Origin: Chinchilla lanigera
Lineage: Eukaryota > Chordata > Mammalia > Rodentia > Chinchillidae
Assembly (NCBI RefSeq): GCF_000276665.1
Contig: NW_004955423.1
Location: 9,016,394 to 9,080,393, forward strand
DNA: 64,000 bases
Direction of reading: 5' to 3'
The notes beneath the pieces were generated by a model. That model did no database searches. It had not been told where the DNA came from and saw only the letters and a list, made by a program, of their open reading frames with translations. Made by a program: the position numbers and the translations under genes. The first letter of the stretch is position 1. Every line of letters begins with the position of its first letter. Shown here one piece after another: positions 33,480 to 45,424 of this stretch.

Positions 33480-33985
33480 TTTTTTTATTTTAAAGAGAAT
33501 AATAAAAAAGAACAATAGCAAAATACCAACAACATAGACAGAAACAATAAAAATGATACAGGGTTTCAAAATAAAAAGATAGGAATTAACAGGGGTTGTT
33601 ATATTACATATTGTTATCTTCAATGAAGTTGCTCAGATTACCAGATGTAAGAAGGCAATATTGATAAAACCACTAAAGAGAATAAAAAATAAAAACAAAA
33701 GAAACATTAGAAATGATTCAGGGTTTCACTAGACAAGATGGTAGGAATTCACCAATGGTGGTTATAGTGCATATTGTTGTCTTCAAATCAGTTTTGAGAT
33801 TACCAAATATTAGCACACAAAATTGGTCAGAAAAGAACAACTATAAAAATTTTAAAAATTAAGCATTAACTGTTCCTTTCAATAAATCATTAGACATCAG
33901 CAGTACCGTTATCCCAGTCATCCTGCTATATCCCTGCATTCTTTCTTTTTCTCCTTTCCCTCATCCCAGTTGTTCCTTCCTTTGA
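33480..33985 (-). repeat. L1 3' UTR-like repeat with internal dimer (copy 3)
   Basis: It is the reverse complement of the arrangement at 340-772 and 30845-31352. It starts 'ttttttattttaaagagaat', has two sub-units around 'tgatacagggtttc' (33554) and 'tgattcagggtttc' (33714), and ends with the reversed purine tract 'tctttttctcctttccctca'. L1 ORF2-like sequence follows directly, which ties this repeat to an L1. Confidence 0.72.
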
Positions 33986-34359
33986 GAAATTTCTTTCCCT
34001 TTCCTAATATCTATTGTACGTTTTGGGTTTTATTTACTCTTTCAGGTTCTTACACTAGGGAGACAATACGATGTTTACACATGTGGGTCTGATTTATTTC
34101 ACTTATGAGTATGGTCTCTATTTGCATCCATTTACCTATGTGGCTTAGTATATATTTCTTACCATCTGACTTGTATGTATTATATTCAAATAGCATGTAA
34201 CTGGATTTATGTCTCAATTGTGATATCTCTATCTGAATCCAATAGTTTGTTTACATTTATTGTAATTACTGATATATATCTACTTACTGTTGTAATCCTA
34301 ATTTGTGTTTTCTATAAATTATGCTTTTTTCCTGTTTCTTTTTATTGGATTAATGGTAT

Positions 34360-34422
34360 TCCTCCTTCCTTCCTTTCTTCCTTTTTTCCTTCCTTCTTTC
34401 CTTCCTCCCTCCTTCCCTCTTT

Positions 34423-34482
<60 letters not shown>

Positions 34483-34510
34483 TTCTTTCTTTCATTCTTT
34501 CTATCTTTCT

Positions 34511-34566
<56 letters not shown>

Positions 34567-34600
34567 TCCTTCTTTCCTTCTTTCTTTCTTCTGTTCTTCC
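34360..34600 (+). repeat. (TTTC)n / (TTCC)n microsatellite
   Basis: About 240 bases of 'tttc' and 'ttcc' repeats, longest pure runs at 34420-34480 and 34510-34567. It produces false ORFs of Ser-Phe-Leu on one strand and Lys-Glu-Arg on the other. Confidence 0.97.
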
Positions 34601-35483
34601 TAGTACTCACTCAATCTTTTAACTTTTTATTTTATAAGAAACTGCCAAATAGGTTTTCAAAATGATTGTATCATTTTGTAGTCCCACAGCAATGACTCCT
34701 AGTTGGCTTAGTTTGTGCCAGTATTTGGCTTCTTACACTTTTCAATTTTAGTTATTATAAGTGTGTGTAAAGTGTTATCTCGTGGCAGTTTTAATTTGTG
34801 TTTTCCTGATGAATTTTGATCATTTTTTCATGTGTTTATCACCCATGCATTTATACTGTTTTGGTGAAGAGTCCAAATACTTTGCTCACTTTAGAAACTG
34901 GACTTGTTTTATTATTCATTTATAAGAGATCTTGCATACTACAAGTACAAGCTGTTCATCAAACACATATACCACAAGTTTTCCTCATTTATGGATTATA
35001 TTTTCATTTTCTTAATGATATATTTTATAGAACAGAACTTGACCATCTTGAAGTTCAGTTTATTAATTCCTTTCCTTTCTGTGAGCACTCTGTCTCTTAT
35101 ATGATAAATTTTTGCATATCTTAATTTAGTTTTCTATATTTTCTTCTAGAAGTGTTATGGTCTCAGCTTCTGTGTATAGGTCAATGATTCACCCCAAAAA
35201 ATGTTTCTTAGAAGGTTGAGATTAAGTTCATTTTTTTCCCCATAGAGATACCTAGTTGTTCTGGCACCATTTGATAAAAGACTATGCTTCCTCTATTGAA
35301 CTATTTTGGCTCCTTTGTTTCAAATCAGCTGACCACTTATATATAGACTTTATTGTTTTCCATTGATCTATTTATTAAACCACACTGTCTTGATTACTAT
35401 GTTATTTTATTCTTCGAAAAGAGGCAGTAATAATTCTCCAACTTTGTTCTTCTTTTTCAAAAGAAGGTTCATGGCTGTTTCAC

Positions 35484-35605
35484 TTAAATTTGGAGCGTTG
35501 GGGATATAGCTCAGTAGTACAGCACCTGCCTGGCAAGTGTGAGGTTGTGAGTTCAATTTCTGGTACCAAAAAAAAAAAAAAAAAGCTAAAAAAGTAAATT
35601 TAGAA
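35484..35605 (+). mobile_element. ID-type SINE inside the L1 cluster
   Basis: 'cgttggggatatagctcagt' to 'gagttcaatttctggtacca' is followed by an A tail. The flanks 'aaatttgga' and 'aaatttaga' look like an eroded target-site duplication. It is older than the SINEs at 28746 and 29481. Confidence 0.85.
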
Positions 35606-36126
35606 TCAGCTTGCCAATTTCTATTAAAAGGCCTGGTGTTATTGAAATTAGTGCAACATTTATTCCAGAGATTGAATTGGGGATAATTAAAATATTAACA
35701 ACACATTAGCATGGTCTTTCTCCTATTTCTGATCTGAATGGTTTTTAAATTTCATTTAATTACCTTTGTGCACAGCTAGAATTTCCCCAAATAGAAGTGA
35801 TTAAAATGAACATTCTCACTTTATTCCTGATCTCGAGTAAAGTTTTCAAAATTTTGTCATTAGTTGTAGCTTTACCTGTAGTTTTTATAGGTGCCCTTTA
35901 TCAGCTTGAAGAAATTCCCTTCTATCTCTAGTTTTCCAAGTCTTTTAAAATCATAGACAAATATTAATGTATGTCAAATGCATTTTCTGATTAATTGAAA
36001 TAATAATATAATTTTTCTTCTATTCTGTTAATATTAATTACTTTAGTTTTCAAATAACCTTGCACTCATAAGATGAGTCTCTTTTGATCACTCTGTCTAT
36101 CTATATGTGTCATTAGATTTGATTTA

Positions 36127-36252
36127 GTTTTTTTTTTTCCCTAGAGACAGGGTCTTGTTATGTAGTTCAGGCTGGCCTTAAACTCCTGATGATCCTCCTG
36201 CCTCAGCCTTTCCAGTGCTGGGATTATAGGCATGCACCACCATACCCAGATG
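36127..36252 (-). mobile_element. B1-like SINE, antisense
   Basis: A T run, then 'gagacagggtcttgttatgt', 'ctcctgcctcagcctttcca', 'gtgctgggattataggcatg' and 'caccaccatacccag'. Possible flanking duplication 'gatttagt/gatttact'. Confidence 0.85.
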
Positions 36253-36404
36253 ATTTACTCATTTTTAGAGGGTTACTTTTATATGCTCATTAATGATATT
36301 GGTCTGTAATTTATGTGAGCCTTGTAAAATAGAGGTCTTCTTTCCTCTATTATCTTAAAAGATTTCTGAAAGATAAATATTATTTCTTTAAATATTTGAT
36401 AGAA

Positions 36405-36490
36405 CCTACCATGGTGATATGTGCCTGTAATCCTAGCTATTCTGGAGTCTGAGGCAGGAGGTTTGTGTGTACCCAGGAGTTCAAAACCAA
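36405..36490 (+). repeat. 7SL-derived SINE fragment
   Basis: 'catggtgatatgtgcctgta' and 'tcctagctattctggagtct' followed by 'gaggcaggag' mark the left part of a B1-like SINE. The rest has been lost or has diverged. Confidence 0.6.
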
Positions 36491-36798
36491 AAAATCCATT
36501 CTTTGATAGATTCCACTAGTTATGACATCTGGAACAGGAACTTTGATTATGAAAAGATTTCTAACTGTACATTCAATTTCATTGATAGGCATAGAGCTAG
36601 CCAGATAATCTACTGCAGCTTCTGTTGGTTTTGGTTAGTCATGTCCTTTTGTCCTTTTTATCAAAATTATATTCGTCAACATAAGGTATTCTAAAATTAT
36701 TTTATTATCTTTTCGATATATGTGGGATCTACAGTGATACCCCTCTTTCATTCTTAATACTGGACATTTATGTTTTCCCTTTCCTTTCTTGACTGACT

Positions 36799-37231
36799 GT
36801 TATGATTTGAATCTTAAATGTACTTCAAGTCTCATGATCAGAGGTGGGGCTATTGTAAGATGAGTGGATCACGAGGGCTCTAACTGCATCAGTGAGTTAA
36901 TCTATTGATGGATGCATAATTCGAGGTGGTGAAATTTAGGAGGTGGGGCCAAACTGAAGGAAGCAAGCCATTGGGCTGTGACCCTGGGTACTATCCCTGG
37001 TCCTTGGCCCCTTCTCTCAGGTTCTTTCCCTCTCTCTTTGCCTCCTGTCCGCTATAAACTGAGCCGCTTTGCTCTACCTCATGTTCTCACCACGTAGTTC
37101 TGCCCCACCACGGGCCTAGAAATGGTGGAGCCAAGTGACCATGGACTATACCTCTAAAACCATGAGTCAAAATAAATTTTTCCTCCTTTAAGTTAATTTT
37201 CTTAGGTGTTTTGTCATAGCAACTGAAGGTA
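36799..37231 (+). mobile_element. MaLR/ERVL-type solo LTR, sense, inside L1
   Basis: It begins TGTTATGATTTGAATC and ends 'gcaactgaaggtaaca'. The poly(A) signal region is 'aaaataaatttttcctcctt'. It splits the antisense L1 sequence, which resumes after it with 'tctattatgggcttaccagt'. Confidence 0.7.
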
Positions 37232-37426
37232 ACACACAAATCTATTATGGGCTTACCAGTTTTATTAATCTCAATCAACAAGCTTTTGATTTTTATTGTT
37301 TTGATTTTTCTCTGTTGTTTGTTTTCTAGTCTGTTGGTTTCTAATTTTGTGTTTATGGTTTCCTTTTTCTACTTATTTTGAGTTTATTTTTCTAAGTTTT
37401 TAAGGTAAAAAATTTAGATAATTGAG

Positions 37427-37620
37427 GTTTTTTTTTCCTGTGACATTGGAGATTGACCTCAAGGTCTTTACTCTGTAGTTGGCTCTCCCCACCCTTATTT
37501 TTTCTTAAATCTTAAAATAGGGTCTTGTTAAGTTGCCCAATCTGGGCTCAAACTTGTGATGTTCCTATTTCAACCTCCCAGAATGCTGGGATTACAGGTA
37601 TATGCCATCACGTTCATCTT
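37427..37620 (-). repeat. Composite B1+ID-like SINE, antisense
   Basis: The reversed ID-like half ('gacctcaaggtctttactct', 'agttggctctccccaccctt') comes first, then the reversed B1 half ('agggtcttgttaagttgccc', 'atgctgggattacaggtata'). It is the mirror of the layout at 7549 and 15406. Confidence 0.68.
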
Positions 37621-38235
37621 AGATAATTGATTTGAAACTATATTTTTAGTACAGGTATTTAAAGCTACACAAACCCTTTTAAATACAGCTTTGGCTTCAG
37701 CCCATATATTCTGATGGGTAATGCTTTCATTATCATTCAGTTTAAAATATTTCTAAATTCTTTTGTGATTTCTTTGTTGATCCGTGGGTTATGTGTATGC
37801 TTCTTGGTTTCCAAATGTTTGGGAACTTTCTAAACTTTTTTTGATATTGCCTTCTAATTTACTGACATTTTGGCCAGAGAATAATTTCAAATCTTTTTGA
37901 TCTATTGAAACTTAATTTTTGACTCAGAATATGGCCTATTGGGGTAAACATTGCATAACTAATTAAAAATGTATTTCATAGTTGATGGTTATAATTTTTC
38001 ATAAATGCCAATAGGGTCAAATTCGTTGATAGTATTGTTCAAATATTCTGTAACCTTATGTTTTTTGCCTGCTTGTGCTATCAATTATTGAAAAATATTA
38101 AAATATCCAATCATGATTTTATATTTATTTATTTTCCCATTAGTGACACCAATTTTTATTTCATATATTTTGAAGGTTTATTATTTAATGAGTTGATCCT
38201 TTCAATATCTTGAAATAACAGTTTTGTCTAGTAAT

Positions 38236-38300
38236 AAGCTTATTCTATTCTATTCTATTCTATTCTATTCTATTCTATTCTATTTATTTATTTATTTATT
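38236..38300 (+). repeat. (ATTCT)n then (ATTT)n microsatellite
   Basis: About nine copies of 'tattc' are followed by four of 'attt'. It abuts the T-rich end of the antisense SINE and probably grew from its A tail. Confidence 0.95.
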
Positions 38301-38444
38301 GTCTTTTTGAGACAGGGTCTCACTATGCATCAGGTGGGCCTTGAGTTCACTTTGTAGCCCAGGCTGGTCTCAAACTCACAACGATTCTCCTGCCTCAGCC
38401 TCCTGTGTGCTGGGATTATAAGAATGCACCACCATGCCTGGCCA
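38300..38444 (-). mobile_element. B1-like SINE, antisense, with internal duplication
   Basis: 'gagacagggtctcactatgc', two related segments ('caggtgggccttgagttcac' and 'caggctggtctcaaactcac'), then 'tgctgggattataagaatgc' and 'ccaccatgcctggcc'. Confidence 0.87.
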
Positions 38445-40395
38445 ATTTAAAAAATTACAGTATACTATCTCTTTTTAATTGTCAATGTATGTGAGAGTAG
38501 GTACTACTATTCTATTTGAAGTTAGAAACTGAGTGAAATTGGCCCGTTATTTAACTAGTGAATATCTACAGAGTAATAAAGTTTTTGAACTTCAGAGAGT
38601 CTTAGAGATCATAGGTAATTTAATGAATACAGTCTGCTACAATAATGTCCTACAACATGCCTTATTTTCATCTTTCTCATTTGTATAACCATTTACTTAT
38701 ATGTTTATCTCTACATACATAGCTCATTATTCCTATTACTAATTTTTGTACTTTATTTCCCTCATTGTTCTCCCCCTCCACTATGGGATGTAATCAAAGG
38801 AAGCCATGTCCAACTAAAACAAAACTAAGATTTGATCCACCTAGAAAATCTTCTATTATGGCAAGATAATTTATAATGATGTCTTTTGTTGTTTTTGGTA
38901 ACTGAAATACTAATGATTGCAAAGCCAAGTATAAAATAATATGAAGTCATTATTACAATGTGCTCCTCTCATAATATTACAGAATCCTATTTTATTGTTA
39001 TTTCAAACTTTATTACATTAAGGAGAACACTGACAATGGCTTAGCTCTTCATCTTCCAGTTAAAATGAACTCTATTTTAAATGGACTTGGAGGTTAACAG
39101 TGCTTATTGTTTTTATAGTACATTTGTGTCTTAGTCTATTGTGTTATTATTCAAATTACACAAAAACATTAAATATTAATCTGGCCAGAATCCATCAAAT
39201 TCAATGAGAAAAATCAATCCCAGAGATGAGAATATTAGTATCATATTACAGCTTTCTTTTGAAAAACAAGGAAAAAAGTTTAGTACATAGAATGGAGAAA
39301 ATTCTAGCAGGATTTATTTACAACTACACCTTTTTTGCTTTTTCAGGTTTACCAGAATAAATATTTGTGCAGCTGAAAGTGTTGCTGGTAGCAGGTTCTC
39401 CTTGGCTGCCTCAGGCAAGGCAAACATGAAGTCATAGCTTGAGCACCAGATTTGGGAGAAGTTAGCCTCTTATGTAAGATGTTATCATTGTCCACACATT
39501 GTTTCAGCTTTGCCTGAGTGGATCCTCAGCACATACATCTGTTGCATATATTTAAGCCTGATTCCTACTTCTTAAAGCACTTTGATGTGATCGGCATACA
39601 TTCCTTATGCAGTAAACTCAGGCAGGCAAACATATAACTGAGTTTTGTAAAAGTGGACTTAAGTTCTGTCGTGATTCTCCTGCCTCTGTCACTGGTAGAT
39701 AATTTAATCTTATCACTTTCCAGGTAAAGTCAGGCACGTTGAGTAGTCTTAGTCACTTTAAGTTTATATTTAAGCTTCTGTCCTTGCCATTTTCTCCATT
39801 GTGGTGTCTAAGTTCGGAAGCCATGTGGTCACGTCCAGCTGTTAGGGTGGAGTGGGGGGCAGTGAACACCTGGCTCTCTGCATCCCTCCTAATCTTTGGG
39901 TGCTGACCCTGTTCCTGCTGCTCCTCCCGCAGATGTTCTCCTTTGTGCTTTTTTGAACAAGAGCTGATTTTATTGCTGCTCTACAACACTCTGGAGCCCA
40001 TGGGATACTCAAGAGAGTGGGTTTGGTCTCTCCCGGGTCTGGCTATGTAATGTTACCTCGTCACCATTGCTGCTCCCGTGTTACTGTGACATGAAGCACA
40101 TAAGCACGAATGTTTAGTTGCAGATGGAAAGTAGGGCACAGTACTCTGCTCTTGTGCTAGCCAAGATAGGCTAGGTTTTGCTGTAGTGGTGAATGCTGCT
40201 CAGAGTTCAATGGCTTAGAAGGGGAAAGGTTTATGTCTCACTTGCTTAGCCTTCCTCGGTCAGCCCTGGTGCTGTTGCATGCCCTCCTCATCCATGGATC
40301 TAAGATGATGGAGCTGATACTGCTGGTATCAGAGGACAGGAAAAAGAGAATAAAGTGAACCTTGTGCTGGTTCATAAACCTCACACATTACTGGC
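38445..40395. other. Intergenic DNA, nothing recognised
   Basis: AT-rich to about 39350, then nearer average. No exon, RNA gene or repeat that I can name. Confidence 0.55.
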
Positions 40396-40776
40396 TGTTA
40401 AGGCTTGTTTCTAGACGTCTCCCCAAAGCCTCAATCTGACATCTTTTTCAGAAGTGGCTGGATCTAGCGTGTGTAATACTGAAATGGATTCATGGTGCAA
40501 TGCTAGGCTCATGGGAACTAGGCTTAAGAGTGTGAGAGCTACCTGCCGTAAGTACCCTGGATAAGATAAAAGGGGCAGAAAGACACTGTTAAGGCCCTTT
40601 GCTTGTTTTGCTACCTCCAGCCTGCCATGCACTGTTTCTCCTTTGGAATGCCACCCTGCCTTGGAGCTGACTATAAACTGAAACCTTTACAAACTGTGAG
40701 CTAAATAAACCTTTCCTCTTTTAACTTTGAGTGTCAGGTGATTTGTCTCAGCAATGAGAGAAAAGTAACTAAGACA
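40396..40776 (+). mobile_element. MaLR/ERVL-type solo LTR, complete, sense
   Basis: 381 bases with TG...CA ends (TGTTAAGGCTTG... to ...GTAACTAAGACA). The five bases 'ctggc' flank it at 40391-40395 and 40777-40781. The poly(A) signal region is 'gctaaataaacctttcctct'. No internal retroviral sequence remains. Confidence 0.82.
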
Positions 40777-40862
40777 CTGGCCAAAGCAAGTCAAATTTGA
40801 CAGCAGTGCACAGAGAAGCTTAAGTCTCTTCTAGTATATCACAGCTTATATTTTAAAATGCA

Positions 40863-41312
40863 ACCTATTTATGCTTATAGCAGCACAATTCAAAATAGCT
40901 AAATCTTGGAAGTGGCCTATGTCCGTCAACTGATGAATGGATAAAAAATGTGGTATTTATATACAATGGATTACTTCTGCCATAGAAAAGATAAACTTGA
41001 GTCACTTGTAGGAAAATGACTTTGAGAGTGTAATACTAAGTGAAATAAATCAGACACACAAGCTTAAATATTGCATGATTTCCCTTATATGAAGAACCCA
41101 AAATACAAATAAAAACCAAAATAAAATATAAGTAATAGGAAATAGGAGACTGATCTTTTGCAAAAGGAAAAATGACCAAGAGCTGGAGAGAGAGGTGGGG
41201 AGAGGAAAAGGAATGCAAAAACAGAACCAAGATGTGTTGTAAACATGTACCAATTCCCCATTGGGAATGTAAGCATTATACTACAAACATGCTGTAATAC
41301 AACATTGAAAAA
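40863..41312 (+). repeat. L1 3' end, sense
   Basis: 'agcacaattcaaaatagcta', 'caactgatgaatggataaaa' and 'tatatacaatggattacttc' are the hallmark end of L1 ORF2. 'gtgaaataaatcagacacac' follows, then a 3' UTR like that of 30240-30680. The coding part is broken. Confidence 0.85.
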
Positions 41313-42549
41313 ACACTAAGACACAACTTACCACATTATTCCTGTATTCCTAAATTTAAGGCAGGATCTATGCTTCTCTAATGATTTAACCTGAGTAATG
41401 TTGAGGTGTCAGAATCCCCACTCCCATGGCTTTCAGTATTGTCACTTCTCGAAAACCAAATTCTTCTGCCCAGGTCAGGAAACTCTATCTAGTCTCCAGG
41501 GAAGGCATTCTGCTAGTGCATCTCTTCTCTTCTCATGGACTGTTTATGGACAAAAAGTTCATGTTTAGCTTCTTTCTGTGCTTAGCCTTTTGAAACTCGA
41601 GACAACCCATTTTTGCAAATCACAGACCTTGGGGTTTAAGATTATTTTTTTCTGTAACAAGTTTAAGAAAACCCATTTAGGACCTGCAGCTGAGAACTGA
41701 CTTTGTTCTTTCCATTTTTTTTTTTTCTTTTAGAGATCTGTTGTTTGTTTTTCTGCTTTGTGTCCTCCCTTGATGGGTGCTTCCAGAAATAACAAATGCT
41801 CTTGGCTTGGTGGGCTGAGGAGTTACAAGGGTAACAGAGGATGGCCATCGGAGAAACCTCAGTCATTATCTCCAGATGGAAGCTCATCTCAGTTGGAAAG
41901 TAGTGCAGTAGTTGCTAAACTAAGGCCTGCTTGGATGAGAGCCTCAGGACTCCCTCATCCTGAGTGAGTTTCTAAAGTATTCTTACCTCGGTGGCTGTGG
42001 ATAGTAATTTCCCACCCCATGAACTCCAAGGCTCAGGGTGAAAAATATGTTAAGGATTTACAATGCCAGCTTCCTATTTTTGCTTGAGAGCTTTCCTTTG
42101 AGAACTATATTTGTCTGCGGCAGAGTAGCAGGCAAGCTCACAGGTGTGCCACGTCAGTACTCAAGGAAACCCACTCTAATTTCACTTGAAAGTGAATAAA
42201 ACAGGAAGTTCAATGTAGAGTCTAGTGTCTTGGACCATTTAATAAATCCTTATGTCGCCATTAAGTTGTATGTATTTTTCTTATCTATATTTTTTTATGT
42301 TTGAAAAGCTTGGCTATATTTATTTATAGGAATTCACCATTTAAAATATCATTATTTTAAAAACTGGGTTATAAATATTACACAGGCTCATTATAGCACA
42401 TTTTGAAAATGTAGACATGTATAGACAAACCCCACATAATCCCACCTCCCACAGATACTAACACGGAGGAGCATTTATTTGCACTATTTTTTCTTGTGTA
42501 CAAATACATGCTTTAAAGTAAAGAAAAGAAAATTGATTATGTAGATTGA

Positions 42550-44010
42550 TTATATTCTCCTTTTCATAAAAATATTGATGAAATAATGAGTATGTTCCTA
42601 TGCCATTATATATTCATTGATACATGTTGGTTATGGCTGCACAGCATTTCATCCCATGGATATATTTATGGGATCAATTTCCTATTAGACTTTTATGTTG
42701 TTTTTAACATTTCAATTATCTAAATAATACCGAAATGTTTACACTTGCATTAACATCTTTGTGCACCTGTAGTGGCATCATTAGGATAACTTCCCAGATG
42801 TGAAATTATTGAGTCAAATGGTGTGAACATTGTTAGGGTTCTTGATATATTATTGTTCCTCACATATAAGACATAACAAATTCTAAGATGTACAGTTATT
42901 ACTTTATGCTTTTTATGTATTATTTTATGTATGTAAGAATTGAATGATGCTACTTAAGCATCATGTTTTCTTACCACTTACAACTTTTATAGTTACTGAG
43001 TTTTTCTGGTGTTATTTAAATATAAAATTGGTTCATATTTTATTCTTATATGCTGCAAAGAAGGGACAAAAATCGTGGCTAAGGTATTCACCCCTAAACT
43101 TCCCCATCCTTTGTAATTCTGTGGGGTCCCTGATCTTAAGTATCATCAGTAATGCTGTGGTGCTGCATATGTTTTTATAAAAATGTGCTCCTTTTTTTGC
43201 TCTAGGATTTACTTCTAACCACTGCCATCCATTCTTAAAATCTGATGTACTGAAAAGGCAAGGACAACTAAGTCACATCTGTTACTAGGGATCGCAAAGC
43301 ACATCTCAGTGCGGAGATATTAAAAACGTACCTCAGAGGAAGGGTGGAATACATTAAACTGCAAATTTCCTGCCAGAAAAGTTTTACTGATGTTTTTCTC
43401 CCACCAGCAGCACACGAAGTAACCCATTTCATTTACAACTCACTCCACGCTGGGAATCTTTATAACGAAAAACCTTTGGATAGGTGATATGCAGTATCTC
43501 GCTTTGATTTGGACTTCTTTCATTGTTTGATCTGATGAAATTTTTTTTCAGACATTCTTGGTCACTTGTATTTCTTCTTCTGCTAATTAATTGTTCAAAT
43601 GCTTGGCTAGTTTTCCTATTCTGATATTAATCTTTTATCCATTAAGTGATCTCTACATGCTCCCAATAAATTTAGTAAGGGTGTTAATATTTCACCATAT
43701 TTTGCAAATAGTTTTCTGCCTTAAGTTTTAGTGTGATTTTTATTTCATTTTATGGTATTATTTTCATTATGTACAGATATATTTGTTTGTATGTAACCAA
43801 GTCAACTAACATTTTTCTTTGTTTTCTTCACTTGTTTTTATGTTTTAAAAAGTCTCTCAATTTAAAATAAGTATTAATCTTTACTTGCTTCTATTTCACA
43901 TTGATTGCTGTTTGTTTTGACAGATTCTTTGATGCACAATAACATTACCTTAGTGAGAATCTAACCTTATTTTTTTCTACAAAAGTCAATTACTTATACC
44001 ACTACAACTG
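42550..44010 (-). repeat. L1 fragments, antisense (old)
   Basis: 'ttatggctgcacagcatttc' and 'tgtgaaattattgagtcaaa' (42630-42830), then 'ggtcacttgtatttcttctt', 'aatcttttatccattaagtg' and 'ttctgccttaagttttagtg' (43480-43740) follow L1 antisense order. The piece 43180-43470 is less clear. Confidence 0.6.
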
Positions 44011-44739
44011 ACTAAGCCTTAACTTTCCTACTAGTTTAAGATGTCAACTTCTTCAAAAACAAATATTTTTATATTTACTAGGGTCTGTCTATGGGATAGC
44101 TATTCTCATCTAGTACTTTGTAGCTCTATTCTTGTCCCAGGGTCATATTATTTTAATTATTAATTGAGGTGACTATATAGTTTAGCAATCAAATATCTAC
44201 CTCTGCATGTGAGTTATGTTTGGATGATAGGAACAAACTTAGACTACTTACTATGGTTTTATGATGTTTTTCACCTCTGCTTGAACAAGATTTCCTTCAT
44301 GACTTATTTTCAAAACTGGAAGCTCTTTTCTGAAGCATAGAAATATACAGATCTTAATAATGATAAGATGAGTATCTGAGAAGCATTTTTACTTTGTGTG
44401 TGAAGTTCATCCACATTCGTGTGAGAATGATTTGTTCAGTCTAAATGAATTTGTATTGATTTGGATTTTTAAATAGATTTCTATGACTTTTTGTTGCTTT
44501 CTACTTAAATTACATGCAGTTGAGAGATACTACACAGGGCCACCTACCTTGTTTATGTCATCTCTCTTTTCCTTTGGTTTCTATATGGTCAATTATTTGC
44601 TCAGTCTTTCCTTGGAACCTTCTAGCTAGCTGTGATTCCAGGTACTACTTACATTTCTCACTACCGTATGTGCCATTCCACATTCTTGATATAGGGAAAA
44701 GAAGCACCCAATCTGAAAGATATCTGGGACAAGTTTGTG

Positions 44740-45420
44740 TTCTCTAAAATATGAGTTCTCTAAAAGAATGAGTTTTAGGAACAACAGAGGTTAAGAGCAG
44801 AATATATTTATTGGGGGAAAGAAAGCTTCTGTCTGAGAGAGAGAGACAGAAGGGGACCTGAGTGGGTTGCCAAGGAACCTACCTTTTCTAGGGATTGTTA
44901 TAGAGCAAAACCACGAGAGGGGGCAGGTCTAAGGTCGAAAACTTGGGAACTCTCAAAGTGGGCATGAGGTAGGACAAAACTGTGGTCAGCCAGCAAGATT
45001 ACAAGCATAATTACTCAGGTAAAATTAATTAAATTGGGATCAAACGAGGAAGTGAGTCATGTAGCAAGTGGACATGAATACAGAACAGGGGCTTTTCCTG
45101 TAGGGGGTTGGGTTGGCGACTGTCTGGCTTTTTCAAGGTGATTGATACCTATGTAGAATATGAATCCCTGATATCCATCCTTAGGGAGTTATGTGGGTGC
45201 ATTTATTTTTTTTGTCTTGAGGTCTGGCCCACAGCAGAAGTGCCTGTCTCTCCCACAGTTGCAAGGTATCTTGTCTTCCATACTGGCTCCACTGAAGGCC
45301 TGGCCCTGTCTGACTGCCTATTATATTTCTATCTAACTCAGCTGCCTGCAACATTCTCACCCTGTTCACCTGCTTGGGCACCCTCATCACTCATTAGTAC
45401 AGATGAGTAAAGCTCAATAG
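44740..45420 (-). mobile_element. Candidate retroviral LTR, antisense
   Basis: On the minus strand, 'cccccaataaatatattctg' gives a poly(A) signal and site, preceded by a pyrimidine-rich 'tctgtctctctctctcagac'. The region upstream (rightward on +) is long and unlike L1 or SINE. This is the layout of an R/U5 of an endogenous retroviral LTR. Ends and target-site duplication are not clear and no viral coding region is visible. Confidence 0.4.
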
Positions 45421-45424
45421 AGCC

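Larger units (their letters stand above)
33480..38215 (-). repeat. Long antisense L1 cluster with nested insertions
   Basis: It begins with a reversed dimeric L1 3' UTR (33480-33985). Antisense ORF2-like text follows: 'gatttatttcacttatgagt', 'aattttgatcattttttcat', 'ttctggcaccatttgataaa', 'ttgttttccattgatctatt', 'cttcagcccatatattctga', 'tgatttctttgttgatccgt'. The order generally follows L1 reverse complement from its 3' end toward the 5' side, so much of it may be one or a few old insertions. Open frames are short and broken. SINEs, an LTR and a microsatellite interrupt it; these are listed separately. Confidence 0.7.

Noticed and set aside
34175..34622. Open frames rich in Ser-Phe-Leu (+) or Lys-Glu-Arg (-)
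   Set aside because: They are translations of the (TTTC)n microsatellite.
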